Program-made: the position numbers and the translations under genes
Notes under the pieces: generated by a model
Database searches by the model: none
What the model saw: only the letters and a program-made list of their open reading frames with translations
Told to the model about the DNA's origin: nothing
Origin: Ga0077527 sp964531455
GTDB lineage: Bacteria > Pseudomonadota > Gammaproteobacteria > Burkholderiales > SG8-41
Direction of reading: 5' to 3'
Length of the DNA stretch: 64,000 bases
Assembly: GCA_964531455.1 (NCBI GenBank)
Contig: CAZHFZ010000001.1
Span: 1-64,000, forward strand
Shown: positions 42,448 to 50,930 of the stretch, one piece after another
Position numbering within the stretch: the first letter of the stretch is position 1
Layout of the letters: every line of letters starts with the position of its first letter

Positions 42448-45018
42448 ATGTCCAAAACGCTCATCATCGCGGAAAAACCATCGGTTGCTGGCGACATCGC
42501 CAAGGCACTGGGCGGCTTCACGCGTCAGGGCGAATACTTCGAAAGCGACGACTATGTGCTGTCGTCTGCCGTCGGCCATTTGCTCGAAATCGCCGCGCCG
42601 GAAGAATTCGAAGTCAAACGCGGCAAATGGTCTTTCGCCAATCTGCCGGTAATCCCCCCGCACTTTGACCTGAACCCGATTGCCAAAAGCGAGCCGCGGC
42701 TGAAAGTGCTGGCCAAACTGCTCAAGCGCAAGGACGTTACGGCGCTGATCAATGCCTGCGACGCGGGCCGCGAGGGTGAACTGATTTTCCGTTACATCGT
42801 GCAGGCAACAAAGGCCAACAAGCCCGTGTCCCGCCTGTGGCTGCAGTCGATGACGCCCGCCGCGATCCGTGACGGCTTTGCACATCTGCGTACCGACGAC
42901 GATATGTTGCCGCTGGCCGATGCCGCGCGCAGCCGAAGCGAAGCGGACTGGCTGGTCGGCATCAATGGCACACGCGCGATGACCGCATTCAACAGCAAGG
43001 GTGGCGGCTTCTATCTGACCACCGTTGGCCGGGTGCAGACGCCGACTCTGATGATCGTGGTCGATCGCGAACAGAAGATCCGCAAGTTCGTGCCGCGTGA
43101 TTACTGGGAAATCCGCGCCACTTTCGGTGCCAAGGCTGGCGATTACGAAGGACGCTGGTTCGACCCTGCGTTCAAGAAAGACGAGAACGACGCAGAGCGT
43201 CGCGAATCCCGGTTGTGGGAACAGGCCAGGGCCGACAAGATTGCGGACGCCTGCCGCGGCAAGGTCGGAATTGTCACCGAAGAGTCCAAGCCCTCCTCAC
43301 AGCTGGCACCGGGGTTGTTCGATCTGACCTCGCTGCAGCGTGAGGCCAATGGCCGCTTCGGTTTTTCTGCAAAGACCACGCTGTCGATCGCACAGGAACT
43401 CTATGAGCGGCACAAGGCGCTGACTTATCCGCGGACGGACTCGCGCCACCTGCCGGAAGACTATATCGACACCGTCAAGGCGACGATTGATGCGCTGGCC
43501 GATGACACCGGGCTTCGTCCGCATGCCAAGGAAATCATCAAGAACAAGTGGATCAAGCCGAACAAGCGGATTTTCGATAACACAAAAATCTCCGACCACT
43601 TCGCGATCATTCCAACGCCGCAGCCGCCGAAGGCGCTCAACGACGTGCAGCAGAAGATTTACGATCTGGTGGTGCGCCGTTTCATGGCGGTTTTTTTCCC
43701 GGCCGCGGAATATCTGGTCACCACACGCATTACTGAAGTCGCATCCCACAAATTCAAGACCGAAGGCAAGATCCTGGTCAAGCCGGGCTGGCTGGCGATT
43801 TACGGCAAGGATGAACAACAGGAAAGCGCCAACCTGCCGCCGGTCGCCAAGGGTGAACAACCGCTGGCTTCAGCCGTCGATGTGATTTCGCTGGCGACAC
43901 GTCCGCCCGCACGCTACTCGGAAGCGACGCTGCTGACCGCAATGGAAGGCGCCGGCAAGCTGATTGACGACGACGAACTTCGTGAAGCGATGGCGCAAAA
44001 AGGTCTCGGTACGCCGGCAACGCGCGCGGCGGTGATCGAACGCCTGATCGCAGAAAAATATCTGGTGCGTGAAGGCCGCGAGCTGATTCCGACGGCCAAA
44101 GCATTCCAGTTGCTGACGCTGCTCAACGGGCTGGACGTCAAGGAACTGACACAGCCGGAACTCACGGGCGAGTGGGAATACAAGCTGCTGCAGATGGAAC
44201 GCGGCAAGCTGAAACGGGCGACCTTCATGAAGGAAATCGCCCGCATGACCGAACGCATCGTCAAGACGGCCAAGGAATACAACAACGAAACGATTCCCGG
44301 CGATTACTCCACCCTGAAAACGCCCTGCCCGAATTGCGGCGGTGTGATCAAGGAAAACTACCGGCGCTTCGCCTGCGACGGCTGTGAGTTTTCGATCACC
44401 AAAATTCCCGGTGGCCGGCAGTTCGAAATTCCGGAAGTGGAGCAACTGCTGCAGGAGCGCGAGATCGGCCCGCTGCAGGGATTCCGCTCGAAAATGGGCC
44501 GGCCGTTCGCCGCGATCCTGCGCATCGTACCGGACAAAGAAACCAGCAACTTCAAGCTGGAGTTCGATTTCGGCAACAGCAACCCGGATGATGAACCGGA
44601 AGAGGTCGATTTCTCCGCCCAGCAGACGCTGGGCGACTGCCCGAAATGCGGCGGCAAGGTGTATGAGCACGGCATGAACTACGTCTGCGAAAACACGCCC
44701 GCGAAAAAGTGTGATTTCCGTTCCGGCAAAGTCATCCTGCGTCAGGAAATCGCCCGCGAACAGATGCAGAAGCTGCTGACGACGGGGCGCACCGATCTGC
44801 TTGATGCCTTCGTCTCCAATCGCAACGGCCGCCGCTTCAAGGCTTTCCTGGTGCGGCAGCCGGATGGCAAGGTGGGATTTGAGTTTGCACCGCGCGCCGC
44901 CAAGCCAGGCGCGGATGTCGGCGCCGCCAAACCCGCAAAAGGCAAAAAAACCGCGCCGGCCGCAGTGGTCGAAAAACCGGCTCCAGCCAAAAAACGCGCG
45001 ACCAAAGCCAAGAAATAA
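42448..45018 (+). CDS. topB: DNA topoisomerase III
   Basis: This type IA topoisomerase has 856 residues from ATG 42448. It has a TOPRIM domain with TLIIAEKPSVAGDIAKAL and NACDAGREGELIF, active-site Tyr327 in ALTYPRTDSRHLPEDY, C-terminal zinc-finger pairs (CPNCGG...CDGC and CPKCGG...C), and a basic Lys/Ala-rich tail. It is closer to TopB than to TopA, judged by the QGEYFESDDYVLSSAVGHL region and the tyrosine context. The strong hairpin at 45038 follows. Confidence 0.93.
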   Translation: MSKTLIIAEKPSVAGDIAKALGGFTRQGEYFESDDYVLSSAVGHLLEIAAPEEFEVKRGKWSFANLPVIPPHFDLNPIAKSEPRLKVLAKLLKRKDVTALINACDAGREGELIFRYIVQATKANKPVSRLWLQSMTPAAIRDGFAHLRTDDDMLPLADAARSRSEADWLVGINGTRAMTAFNSKGGGFYLTTVGRVQTPTLMIVVDREQKIRKFVPRDYWEIRATFGAKAGDYEGRWFDPAFKKDENDAERRESRLWEQARADKIADACRGKVGIVTEESKPSSQLAPGLFDLTSLQREANGRFGFSAKTTLSIAQELYERHKALTYPRTDSRHLPEDYIDTVKATIDALADDTGLRPHAKEIIKNKWIKPNKRIFDNTKISDHFAIIPTPQPPKALNDVQQKIYDLVVRRFMAVFFPAAEYLVTTRITEVASHKFKTEGKILVKPGWLAIYGKDEQQESANLPPVAKGEQPLASAVDVISLATRPPARYSEATLLTAMEGAGKLIDDDELREAMAQKGLGTPATRAAVIERLIAEKYLVREGRELIPTAKAFQLLTLLNGLDVKELTQPELTGEWEYKLLQMERGKLKRATFMKEIARMTERIVKTAKEYNNETIPGDYSTLKTPCPNCGGVIKENYRRFACDGCEFSITKIPGGRQFEIPEVEQLLQEREIGPLQGFRSKMGRPFAAILRIVPDKETSNFKLEFDFGNSNPDDEPEEVDFSAQQTLGDCPKCGGKVYEHGMNYVCENTPAKKCDFRSGKVILRQEIAREQMQKLLTTGRTDLLDAFVSNRNGRRFKAFLVRQPDGKVGFEFAPRAAKPGADVGAAKPAKGKKTAPAAVVEKPAPAKKRATKAKK

Positions 45019-45037
45019 TCAATAAAAACAAATAATT

Positions 45038-45077
45038 ACGGCCACCACCGCAGTTGCGATGGTGGCCGTTTTTATTG
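45038..45077. terminator. Rho-independent terminator between topB and gyrB
   Basis: A 10-bp perfect stem, ACGGCCACCA (45038-45047) and TGGTGGCCGT (45060-45069), encloses a 12-base loop and runs straight into a T-tract TTTTTATT on the plus strand. It lies 20 bp after the topB stop and just downstream of the gyrB stop, so it could serve both convergent genes. On the minus strand an AATTATTTG stretch follows the stem, giving weaker support there. Confidence 0.9.
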
Positions 45078-45089
45078 CCTGCAGATCAA

Positions 45090-47510
45090 TCAGACGTCGA
45101 GGTTGCGCACGCCCAGTGCATTCGTTTCGATGAAGGCGCGACGCGGTTCGACCGCATCACCCATCAACGTCGTGAAGATTTCATCAGCGCCAATGGCATC
45201 GTCAATCCGCGTGCGCAGCAGTCGTCGCGTCTTCGGATTCATGGTCGTATCCCACAGCTGCTCGGGATTCATCTCGCCTAGGCCCTTGTAACGCTGGATG
45301 CCGACACCGCGCTGCACTTCTGCCAGCAGCCATTCGATGGCCTCACGGAAATCCCGCACCGGCCGCATCTGCTCACCGCGCTTGATGTATGCGCCGTCGC
45401 CCAGCAGGCCGTGCAGCATCTGCGCTGTTTTGCAGATTTGTGCATAGTCTCCGCTGTGGAGGAAATCCTTGTCGATCATCGTGCTGCGTGCCACACCATG
45501 CTGTGTGCGTGAAATGCGCAGGATATAGGACTCACTCTTCTCATCGAACTTGGCCTCAATCCTGACGTTTTTGTTGTCACGATAAAAGTCGGCCAATGCC
45601 TTCGCGCTTTTCTGGGCAGAAGCTTCATCGTTGAGTTCCAGCGTCACCGGATTGTTAAGCAGCCCATGGAGCGCTTCAGAATCAATGATCCGGCTTTCGC
45701 GTTCAATGACCGCTTCTGCCAACAGGTAATGCTTGGCCACTTCTTCCAACGCGTCCTTGGACAGCGGTTGTGCATCAGGCCGTGTGTAAAGCTCGGCCTC
45801 TGACAACGCCAACTTAAGCAGATATTGCTTGAGTTCATGCTCGTCCTTCAGATACCTCTCCTGCTTGCCGTGTTTGATTTTGTATAGCGGCGGTTGCGCA
45901 ATATATATGTGGCCACGCTCGACCAGTTCCGGCATCTGCCGGTAGAAAAAAGTCAGCAGCAGCGTGCGGATATGCGAGCCGTCAACGTCCGCGTCCGTCA
46001 TGATGATGATGCGGTGATAGCGCAGTTTGTCGGCGTTGTATTCGTCTTTGCCAATACCTGTGCCCAGCACACTGATGAGCGTGGTGATCTCCGTCGAAGA
46101 AATCAGTTTGTCAAAACGCGCCTTCTCGACGTTTAGAATCTTGCCGCGCAGCGGCAGGATGGCCTGGTTCTTCCGGTCGCGGCCCTGCTTTGCCGAGCCG
46201 CCCGCCGAGTCACCCTCGACCAGATACAGTTCGCACTGTGCCGGATCACGTTCCTGGCAGTCCGCCAGCTTGCCGGACAGCCCGAAGGAATCCAGCACGC
46301 CTTTACGACGCGTCAGTTCGCGTGCTTTGCGCGCGGCTTCACGGGCGCGGGCGGCGTCGACAATCTTGCCGCAGATGATCTTGGCGTCATTCGGCTTCTC
46401 GAGCAGGAACTCCATCAGTTTCTGGCCGACAATTTCCTCAACCACGGGACGCACTTCTGATGACACCAGCTTGTCCTTGGTTTGCGAAGAAAATTTGGGT
46501 TCGGGTACCTTGACCGACAACACCGCGGTCAGTCCTTCTTTCATGTCGTCGCCGCTGGTTTCGACCTTGGCTTTTTTCGCCTGATCAGTCGATTCAATGT
46601 AGTTGTTCAGCGTACGCGTCATCGCAGCGCGTAAACCCGTCAGGTGGGTGCCGCCGTCGCGCTGCGGGATGTTGTTGGTGAAACACTGCATCGACTCCTG
46701 GTAGGAGTCATTCCACTGCATGGCCACCTCGACGGTGATGCCGTCCTTGGTGCCTTCGATATGGAACACATTCGGATGCAGCACCGACTTGTTGCGGTTC
46801 ATGTATTCAACGAACCCCTTGACACCGCCGGCAAAGGCAAATTTTTCTTCTTTGCCTGTGCGCTGGTCAGTCATGGAGATTTTCACGCCATGATTCAGGA
46901 AGGAGAGTTCGCGCAGGCGTTTCGCCAGAATTTCGTAGTGAAATTCAACCTTGCCGAAGATGTCCTTGCTGGCAAGGAAATGGACTTCTGTTCCACGACG
47001 TTCGCTTTTCCCGGTGTTCTTGAGCGGGGCAACCGCTTCACCCATGCGAAACTCCATCTGGTGCATCTTCCCATCTCGACGAATGGTCAGGCGCAGCCAT
47101 TCCGAAAGGGCATTGACCACAGAGACACCTACACCGTGCAAACCGCCGGATATCTTGTACGAATTGCTGTCGAACTTGCCGCCTGCATGCAGTTCCGTCA
47201 TCACCACTTCGGCGGTGGAGCGTTTTTCCTCGTCCTCCGGATGAATGTCTGTCGGAATGCCGCGGCCGTTGTCGGCAACGCTGATTGAATTATCCGGGTG
47301 GATGATGATGGAGATTTCATCGCAATGACCGGCCAAAGCTTCGTCAATCGCGTTGTCAACAACCTCGAAAACCATGTGGTGCAGTCCTGTGCCATCGCTG
47401 GTGTCACCGATGTACATCCCCGGGCGCTTGCGCACCGCCTCAAGCCCTTTGAGAACCTTGATGCTGTTGCCGTCGTATTCATTTCCGGTGCGCGGTTCTT
47501 TGTCGCTCAT
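45090..47510 (-). CDS. gyrB: DNA gyrase subunit B
   Basis: The ATPase subunit of gyrase, 806 residues. The GHKL ATPase domain starts YDGNSIKVLKGLEAVRKRPGMYIG, with the nucleotide-site Asp in NAIDEALAGH and the SGGLHGVGVSVVNALS loop. The TOPRIM domain has LVEGDSAGGSAKQGRDRKNQ, then PLRGKILNVEKAR, and the C-terminus ends in the QRYKGLGEMNPEQLW motif. It follows dnaN by 33 bp on the minus strand in the dnaA-dnaN-gyrB order. Confidence 0.98.
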   Translation of the reverse strand: MSDKEPRTGNEYDGNSIKVLKGLEAVRKRPGMYIGDTSDGTGLHHMVFEVVDNAIDEALAGHCDEISIIIHPDNSISVADNGRGIPTDIHPEDEEKRSTAEVVMTELHAGGKFDSNSYKISGGLHGVGVSVVNALSEWLRLTIRRDGKMHQMEFRMGEAVAPLKNTGKSERRGTEVHFLASKDIFGKVEFHYEILAKRLRELSFLNHGVKISMTDQRTGKEEKFAFAGGVKGFVEYMNRNKSVLHPNVFHIEGTKDGITVEVAMQWNDSYQESMQCFTNNIPQRDGGTHLTGLRAAMTRTLNNYIESTDQAKKAKVETSGDDMKEGLTAVLSVKVPEPKFSSQTKDKLVSSEVRPVVEEIVGQKLMEFLLEKPNDAKIICGKIVDAARAREAARKARELTRRKGVLDSFGLSGKLADCQERDPAQCELYLVEGDSAGGSAKQGRDRKNQAILPLRGKILNVEKARFDKLISSTEITTLISVLGTGIGKDEYNADKLRYHRIIIMTDADVDGSHIRTLLLTFFYRQMPELVERGHIYIAQPPLYKIKHGKQERYLKDEHELKQYLLKLALSEAELYTRPDAQPLSKDALEEVAKHYLLAEAVIERESRIIDSEALHGLLNNPVTLELNDEASAQKSAKALADFYRDNKNVRIEAKFDEKSESYILRISRTQHGVARSTMIDKDFLHSGDYAQICKTAQMLHGLLGDGAYIKRGEQMRPVRDFREAIEWLLAEVQRGVGIQRYKGLGEMNPEQLWDTTMNPKTRRLLRTRIDDAIGADEIFTTLMGDAVEPRRAFIETNALGVRNLDV

Positions 47511-47543
47511 TGTTTCTCTTTTCTCTGTTGCTTTGTTGTTTGC

Positions 47544-48653
47544 TTAGATACGCATCGGCATCACGACATAACGGAAATCGTCGCGGCCCGGAAGGGTGAT
47601 CAACATACTGCTGTTGGCATCACCAAAAGAGCAGGTTACCTTTCCCGGCGGTACATTGCTGAGGACATCAAGGAGATAGGTAACGTTGAAACCAACATCA
47701 AGTGGTTCACCGTTGAATTCGACTTCCAACTCCTCCTGGGCTTCTTCCTGTTCATTGTTGCTGCAGGAAATTCGCAAACTGTCCTTGGTCAGCATCCACC
47801 GTACGCCGCGAAATTTTTCGTTCGACAGAATGGCTGCTCGTTGCAAAGCTCGTTGCAGTTCATCCCGGTCCAAAGCAATGTGTTTCTCGTAATTGCTGGG
47901 AATGACGCGTTGGTAATCCGGAAACTTTCCGTCGATTACCTTGGTGGTCAGATCTACATCGCCAAAACGGAAACGCACCTGGTTGGCGTGAATGGCCACA
48001 TCCAGAGGATCCTCGTTGTCATTGAGTTGTCGCGCGAGTTCAAGGATCGCTTTTCGCGGAAGAATAACTTCGGTTTTTTCCTGAGGGGCAGACAACTGCG
48101 TGACAGCATAGCTGAGACGATGTCCGTCAGTTGCTACAACCCGTAAATCTGTACCGTCCGTAACAAGTAAAAGACCGTTGAGGTAATAACGGATGTCTTG
48201 TTGTGCCATTGCATATTGCACCAGCGCCAGCAGTTTTCGCGTGGCACCTTGTGAAATCTGGAAACTGCTCTGCGGTTTTCCTGGATCAGCGAGCGCTGGA
48301 AAGTCTGCTGCTGGCAATGTTTGCAGGTTAAAGCGGCTTTTTCCTGCTTTGACTTGAAGTCGATTACTAGCCAACTCAAGTCCAACATCACTACCGTCAG
48401 GCAATGCGCGAAGAATATCGACTAATTTGCGTGCAGACACTGTGACAGCAAGTGTTTCTCCAGCTTTTTTGTCCATCGAACATGATGTTGCAATCTGCAG
48501 TTCAAGATCTGTGGCGACAAATCTCAAACTGCTTTCGTGTCTTTCGATCAGTACATTGGAAAGGATGGGTAGTGTATGGCGTCGTTCGACGATGCCTGTT
48601 ACGGCCTGAAGCGGCTTCAGCAGGCCATCACGTGGTAGTTGCACGAGTTTCAT
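47544..48653 (-). CDS. dnaN: DNA polymerase III beta sliding clamp
   Basis: This 369-residue clamp has three homologous DNA-clamp domains. The N-terminus reads KLVQLPRDGLLKPLQAVTGI and HTLPILSNVLIE, and it ends VVMPMRI. It confers processivity on Pol III and is encoded beside dnaA and gyrB as is usual near the origin. The upstream intergenic region carries the candidate origin. Confidence 0.98.
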   Translation of the reverse strand: MKLVQLPRDGLLKPLQAVTGIVERRHTLPILSNVLIERHESSLRFVATDLELQIATSCSMDKKAGETLAVTVSARKLVDILRALPDGSDVGLELASNRLQVKAGKSRFNLQTLPAADFPALADPGKPQSSFQISQGATRKLLALVQYAMAQQDIRYYLNGLLLVTDGTDLRVVATDGHRLSYAVTQLSAPQEKTEVILPRKAILELARQLNDNEDPLDVAIHANQVRFRFGDVDLTTKVIDGKFPDYQRVIPSNYEKHIALDRDELQRALQRAAILSNEKFRGVRWMLTKDSLRISCSNNEQEEAQEELEVEFNGEPLDVGFNVTYLLDVLSNVPPGKVTCSFGDANSSMLITLPGRDDFRYVVMPMRI

Positions 48654-48860
48654 ATTAATAGTTAGTTTCTTTTATAAAGAATAGTAATAGTTAATAGAGA
48701 GGCTCGTCTGCTGTTGAAACCTTGCCTGACCTGTTGTTTGTAAAGCTTGTTTCGTCATTTTGAAACTCTGTTTAATCTGGGGACTGCCTGTGGATAAAAA
48801 AGGATTAAATCTCGCCTTTTTTACCATTAGCCTGTTTATGCACAATGTATTCACTGTTTA
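48654..48860. other. Candidate oriC between dnaN and dnaA
   Basis: This 207-bp gap holds TGTGGATAA (48789-48797), the exact complement of the DnaA box TTATCCACA, and TTATGCACA (48836-48844), one mismatch away. A weaker TTATCAACT (48858-48866) overlaps the dnaA end. Next to dnaN, at 48654-48700, is an AT-rich stretch containing ATAGTAATAGTTAATAG, with TAG-like triplets in a pattern resembling DnaA-trio elements. Few other intergenic stretches here are comparably AT-rich. This fits a replication origin; it has not been tested by skew. Confidence 0.7.
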
Positions 48861-50192
48861 TCAACTGCGTAATACCTTCAGCAAAGAAGCGATATCTGTT
48901 GTGATGTCGGTGCTGGCGCCACGCAGTTCGGCAATTTTCCTGCAGGCATGAAGAACCGTCGTATGATCGCGTCCGCCGAACGCTTCACCGATATCCGGCA
49001 AACTCATCTGCGTTAACTCTTTTGCCAATGCCATTGCAACCTGCCGTGGTCTGGCAACGTTGCGTGTCCTTTTCTTTGAATACATTTCGGACACTTTGAT
49101 CTTGTAGTAATCAGCGACCGTTTTCTGAATGTTTTCAATGCTGACTTGTCGGCTCTGTGAAGCCAGTACGTCCCGCAATGCTTCTCTCGCCAGGTCGACG
49201 GTTATCGGCTGTCCTGTAAACCTGGAATAGGCGAGGACTCGTTTAAGCGCGCCTTCGAGTTCACGGATGTTTGACTGAATGTGTTTGGCTACGAAGAACG
49301 CCACATTTTCATCCAAATTCAGTCCGTCAGCATCCGCTTTTTTCAGCAGGATGGCGACCCGCATTTCCAGTTCAGGCGGTTCGACGGCAACAGTCAGTCC
49401 CCATCCAAAACGGGAAATCAGCCGATTTTCAATCCCGGAAATTTCCTTTGGATAGGTATCACAGGTAATGATGACTTGTTTATGGGCTTCAACCAAAGCA
49501 TTGAATGCGTAGAAGAATTCTTCCTGCGTCCGGTTTTTGCCGCTGAAAAACTGGATATCATCGATCAGCAGCAGATCCAGGGAATGGTAGTAGCGTTTGA
49601 AATCGTCGAACGCCTTGTGTTGATAGGCCCTCACGACATCAGATACATACTGTTCTGCATGTATGTAACGAATTTTACTTTCAGGCGCCCGTGCACGCAG
49701 ATGATTACCGATGGCATGGATCAGGTGCGTTTTTCCCAATCCAACGCCCCCGTAAACAAACAAAGGGTTGTAGGCCGCACCGGGTTTTTCTGCTACTTGT
49801 CGCGCAGCTGCCCTTGCCAGATCGTTTGCTTTACCGGTAACGAAGGTATCGAAAGTAAAGCCGGGATTGAGGCGTGAAATATCACGTACTGGCGGCGCGG
49901 GTTTGGCTGTGTGAATTGCGGGTGCTGTCGCATTGACCGCTGGCGTTATCGTTCCACGTTCGGCGAGCATTAGTTGGACTGTTGCTTCGCTGCCTAGCTG
50001 ATCCCGGGCAATTTCCAGAATCCGCGCATGAAAACGGTCACGCACCCAGCGCTGCACAAAACCGTTAGGCGCGGTGATGGTGACCTGCGAGCCAGCAACT
50101 GCGCATTGAAGCGGCTGGATCCAGGTGACAAACTGTTGTTGCCCGAGCTCTTTCGCAAAAAGAGAGAGACAGTGTTGCCAGAATTCGTTCAT
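48861..50192 (-). CDS. dnaA: Chromosomal replication initiator DnaA
   Basis: A 443-residue DnaA with domain I (EFWQHCLSLFAKELGQQQFVTWIQPL), a short linker, AAA+ Walker A GGVGLGKT at 148-155 in NPLFVYGGVGLGKTHLIHA, LLIDDIQFFSGKNRTQEEFF, and the domain IV helix-turn-helix signature GGRDHTTVLHACRKIAEL. It melts the origin and binds DnaA boxes. It is transcribed toward the candidate oriC and dnaN, the typical bacterial origin arrangement. Confidence 0.98.
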   Translation of the reverse strand: MNEFWQHCLSLFAKELGQQQFVTWIQPLQCAVAGSQVTITAPNGFVQRWVRDRFHARILEIARDQLGSEATVQLMLAERGTITPAVNATAPAIHTAKPAPPVRDISRLNPGFTFDTFVTGKANDLARAAARQVAEKPGAAYNPLFVYGGVGLGKTHLIHAIGNHLRARAPESKIRYIHAEQYVSDVVRAYQHKAFDDFKRYYHSLDLLLIDDIQFFSGKNRTQEEFFYAFNALVEAHKQVIITCDTYPKEISGIENRLISRFGWGLTVAVEPPELEMRVAILLKKADADGLNLDENVAFFVAKHIQSNIRELEGALKRVLAYSRFTGQPITVDLAREALRDVLASQSRQVSIENIQKTVADYYKIKVSEMYSKKRTRNVARPRQVAMALAKELTQMSLPDIGEAFGGRDHTTVLHACRKIAELRGASTDITTDIASLLKVLRS

Positions 50193-50331
50193 TCGTCCCT
50201 ATCGGGCGGAGCGGCGTTAGCGGTTGTGTCGCGTTAGTTCGACCCTTGATTTTACCCCTTAATTACTGCCGCCAACCAAACGCCCGAGCTTCCTTGGGGC
50301 CGCGGTCCTAAATTGCATGTTTACGCGTACG

Positions 50332-50361
50332 TTGACACAGTGGGGGAGGCCCGTGTCTAAT
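50332..50361 (+). promoter_or_regulatory. Probable sigma-70 promoter of rpmH-rnpA
   Basis: A consensus -35 TTGACA (50332-50337) and a -10 TCTAAT (50356-50361, five of six) are separated by 18 bp. They lie 36 bp upstream of the rpmH ATG on the plus strand. The near-consensus match suits a ribosomal-protein gene. Transcription start is not determined. Confidence 0.7.
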
Positions 50362-50396
50362 GTCGGGTTTTCCAGAACACCAAATCAGGATAGATC

Positions 50397-50531
50397 ATGA
50401 AGCGCACCTATCAACCGTCCAAAACGCGTCGCCAGCGGACCCACGGGTTCCGTGTGCGCATGAAAACGCGCGGCGGTCGCGCTGTAATTCGTGCTCGCCG
50501 CGCAAAAGGTCGGGCTCGTCTCAGCGTTTGA
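50397..50531 (+). CDS. rpmH: 50S ribosomal protein L34
   Basis: This 44-residue protein, MKRTYQPSKTRRQRTHGFRV and onward to ARLSV, is a full-length highly basic L34. It heads the plus-strand run, with rnpA overlapping its stop codon. AGGA lies ten bases before the ATG. The dnaA gene is divergent. Confidence 0.98.
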   Translation: MKRTYQPSKTRRQRTHGFRVRMKTRGGRAVIRARRAKGRARLSV

Positions 50532-50890
50532 CAAATCCGGGGGTTTGCACCAATTCCCCCCGTGCGCGACCGGGTCGTTTAACGAAACCGGCGCAATTTG
50601 AGGCTGTACTCGCCGGCGGCCGCATGAAGGGCAGTCGCACTTTTCTCATCAGAGCCCTGCCAAACGCTGAAAGCGGCTCGCGTCTTGGCCTCATCGTTGG
50701 CAAAAAAGCCGCCCCGCGTTCTGTGGACCGTAACCGGGTAAAACGGCTGGTTCGCATCGTCCACGGTCAGTTGGCGGCTGAGCTAGGCAATCTTGATGTT
50801 GTCGTGCAACTCAGAGGCAGTCCCCGTAACCGTGACAATGCAGCATTGTTCAAGGAGTTGGAGGAGCTGATGCGCGGACTGGTTGCATAG
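50528..50890 (+). CDS. rnpA: Ribonuclease P protein component
   Basis: RnpA is the small protein subunit of RNase P that helps cleave tRNA leaders. The family motif RSVDRNRVKRLVRIV is clear at about the middle, preceded by RLGLIVGKKAAP. The frame extends upstream with no ATG or GTG; I chose TTG 50528, which overlaps the rpmH stop (TTGA) and gives about 120 residues. No yidD gene sits between this and yidC, unlike in many relatives. Confidence 0.9.
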   Translation: MTNPGVCTNSPRARPGRLTKPAQFEAVLAGGRMKGSRTFLIRALPNAESGSRLGLIVGKKAAPRSVDRNRVKRLVRIVHGQLAAELGNLDVVVQLRGSPRNRDNAALFKELEELMRGLVA

Positions 50891-50930
50891 AGCACCCACG
50901 AATTCGCAACAGCCACCCGCAAAGAGGCAT

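Noticed and set aside
42448..45018. Calling the topoisomerase TopA
   Set aside because: Motif context near Tyr327, the N-terminus and the zinc-finger arrangement fit topoisomerase III better.
50193..50396. Origin in the rpmH-dnaA gap
   Set aside because: No sequence close to TTATCCACA was found there, while the dnaN-dnaA gap has one perfect and one near-perfect box.
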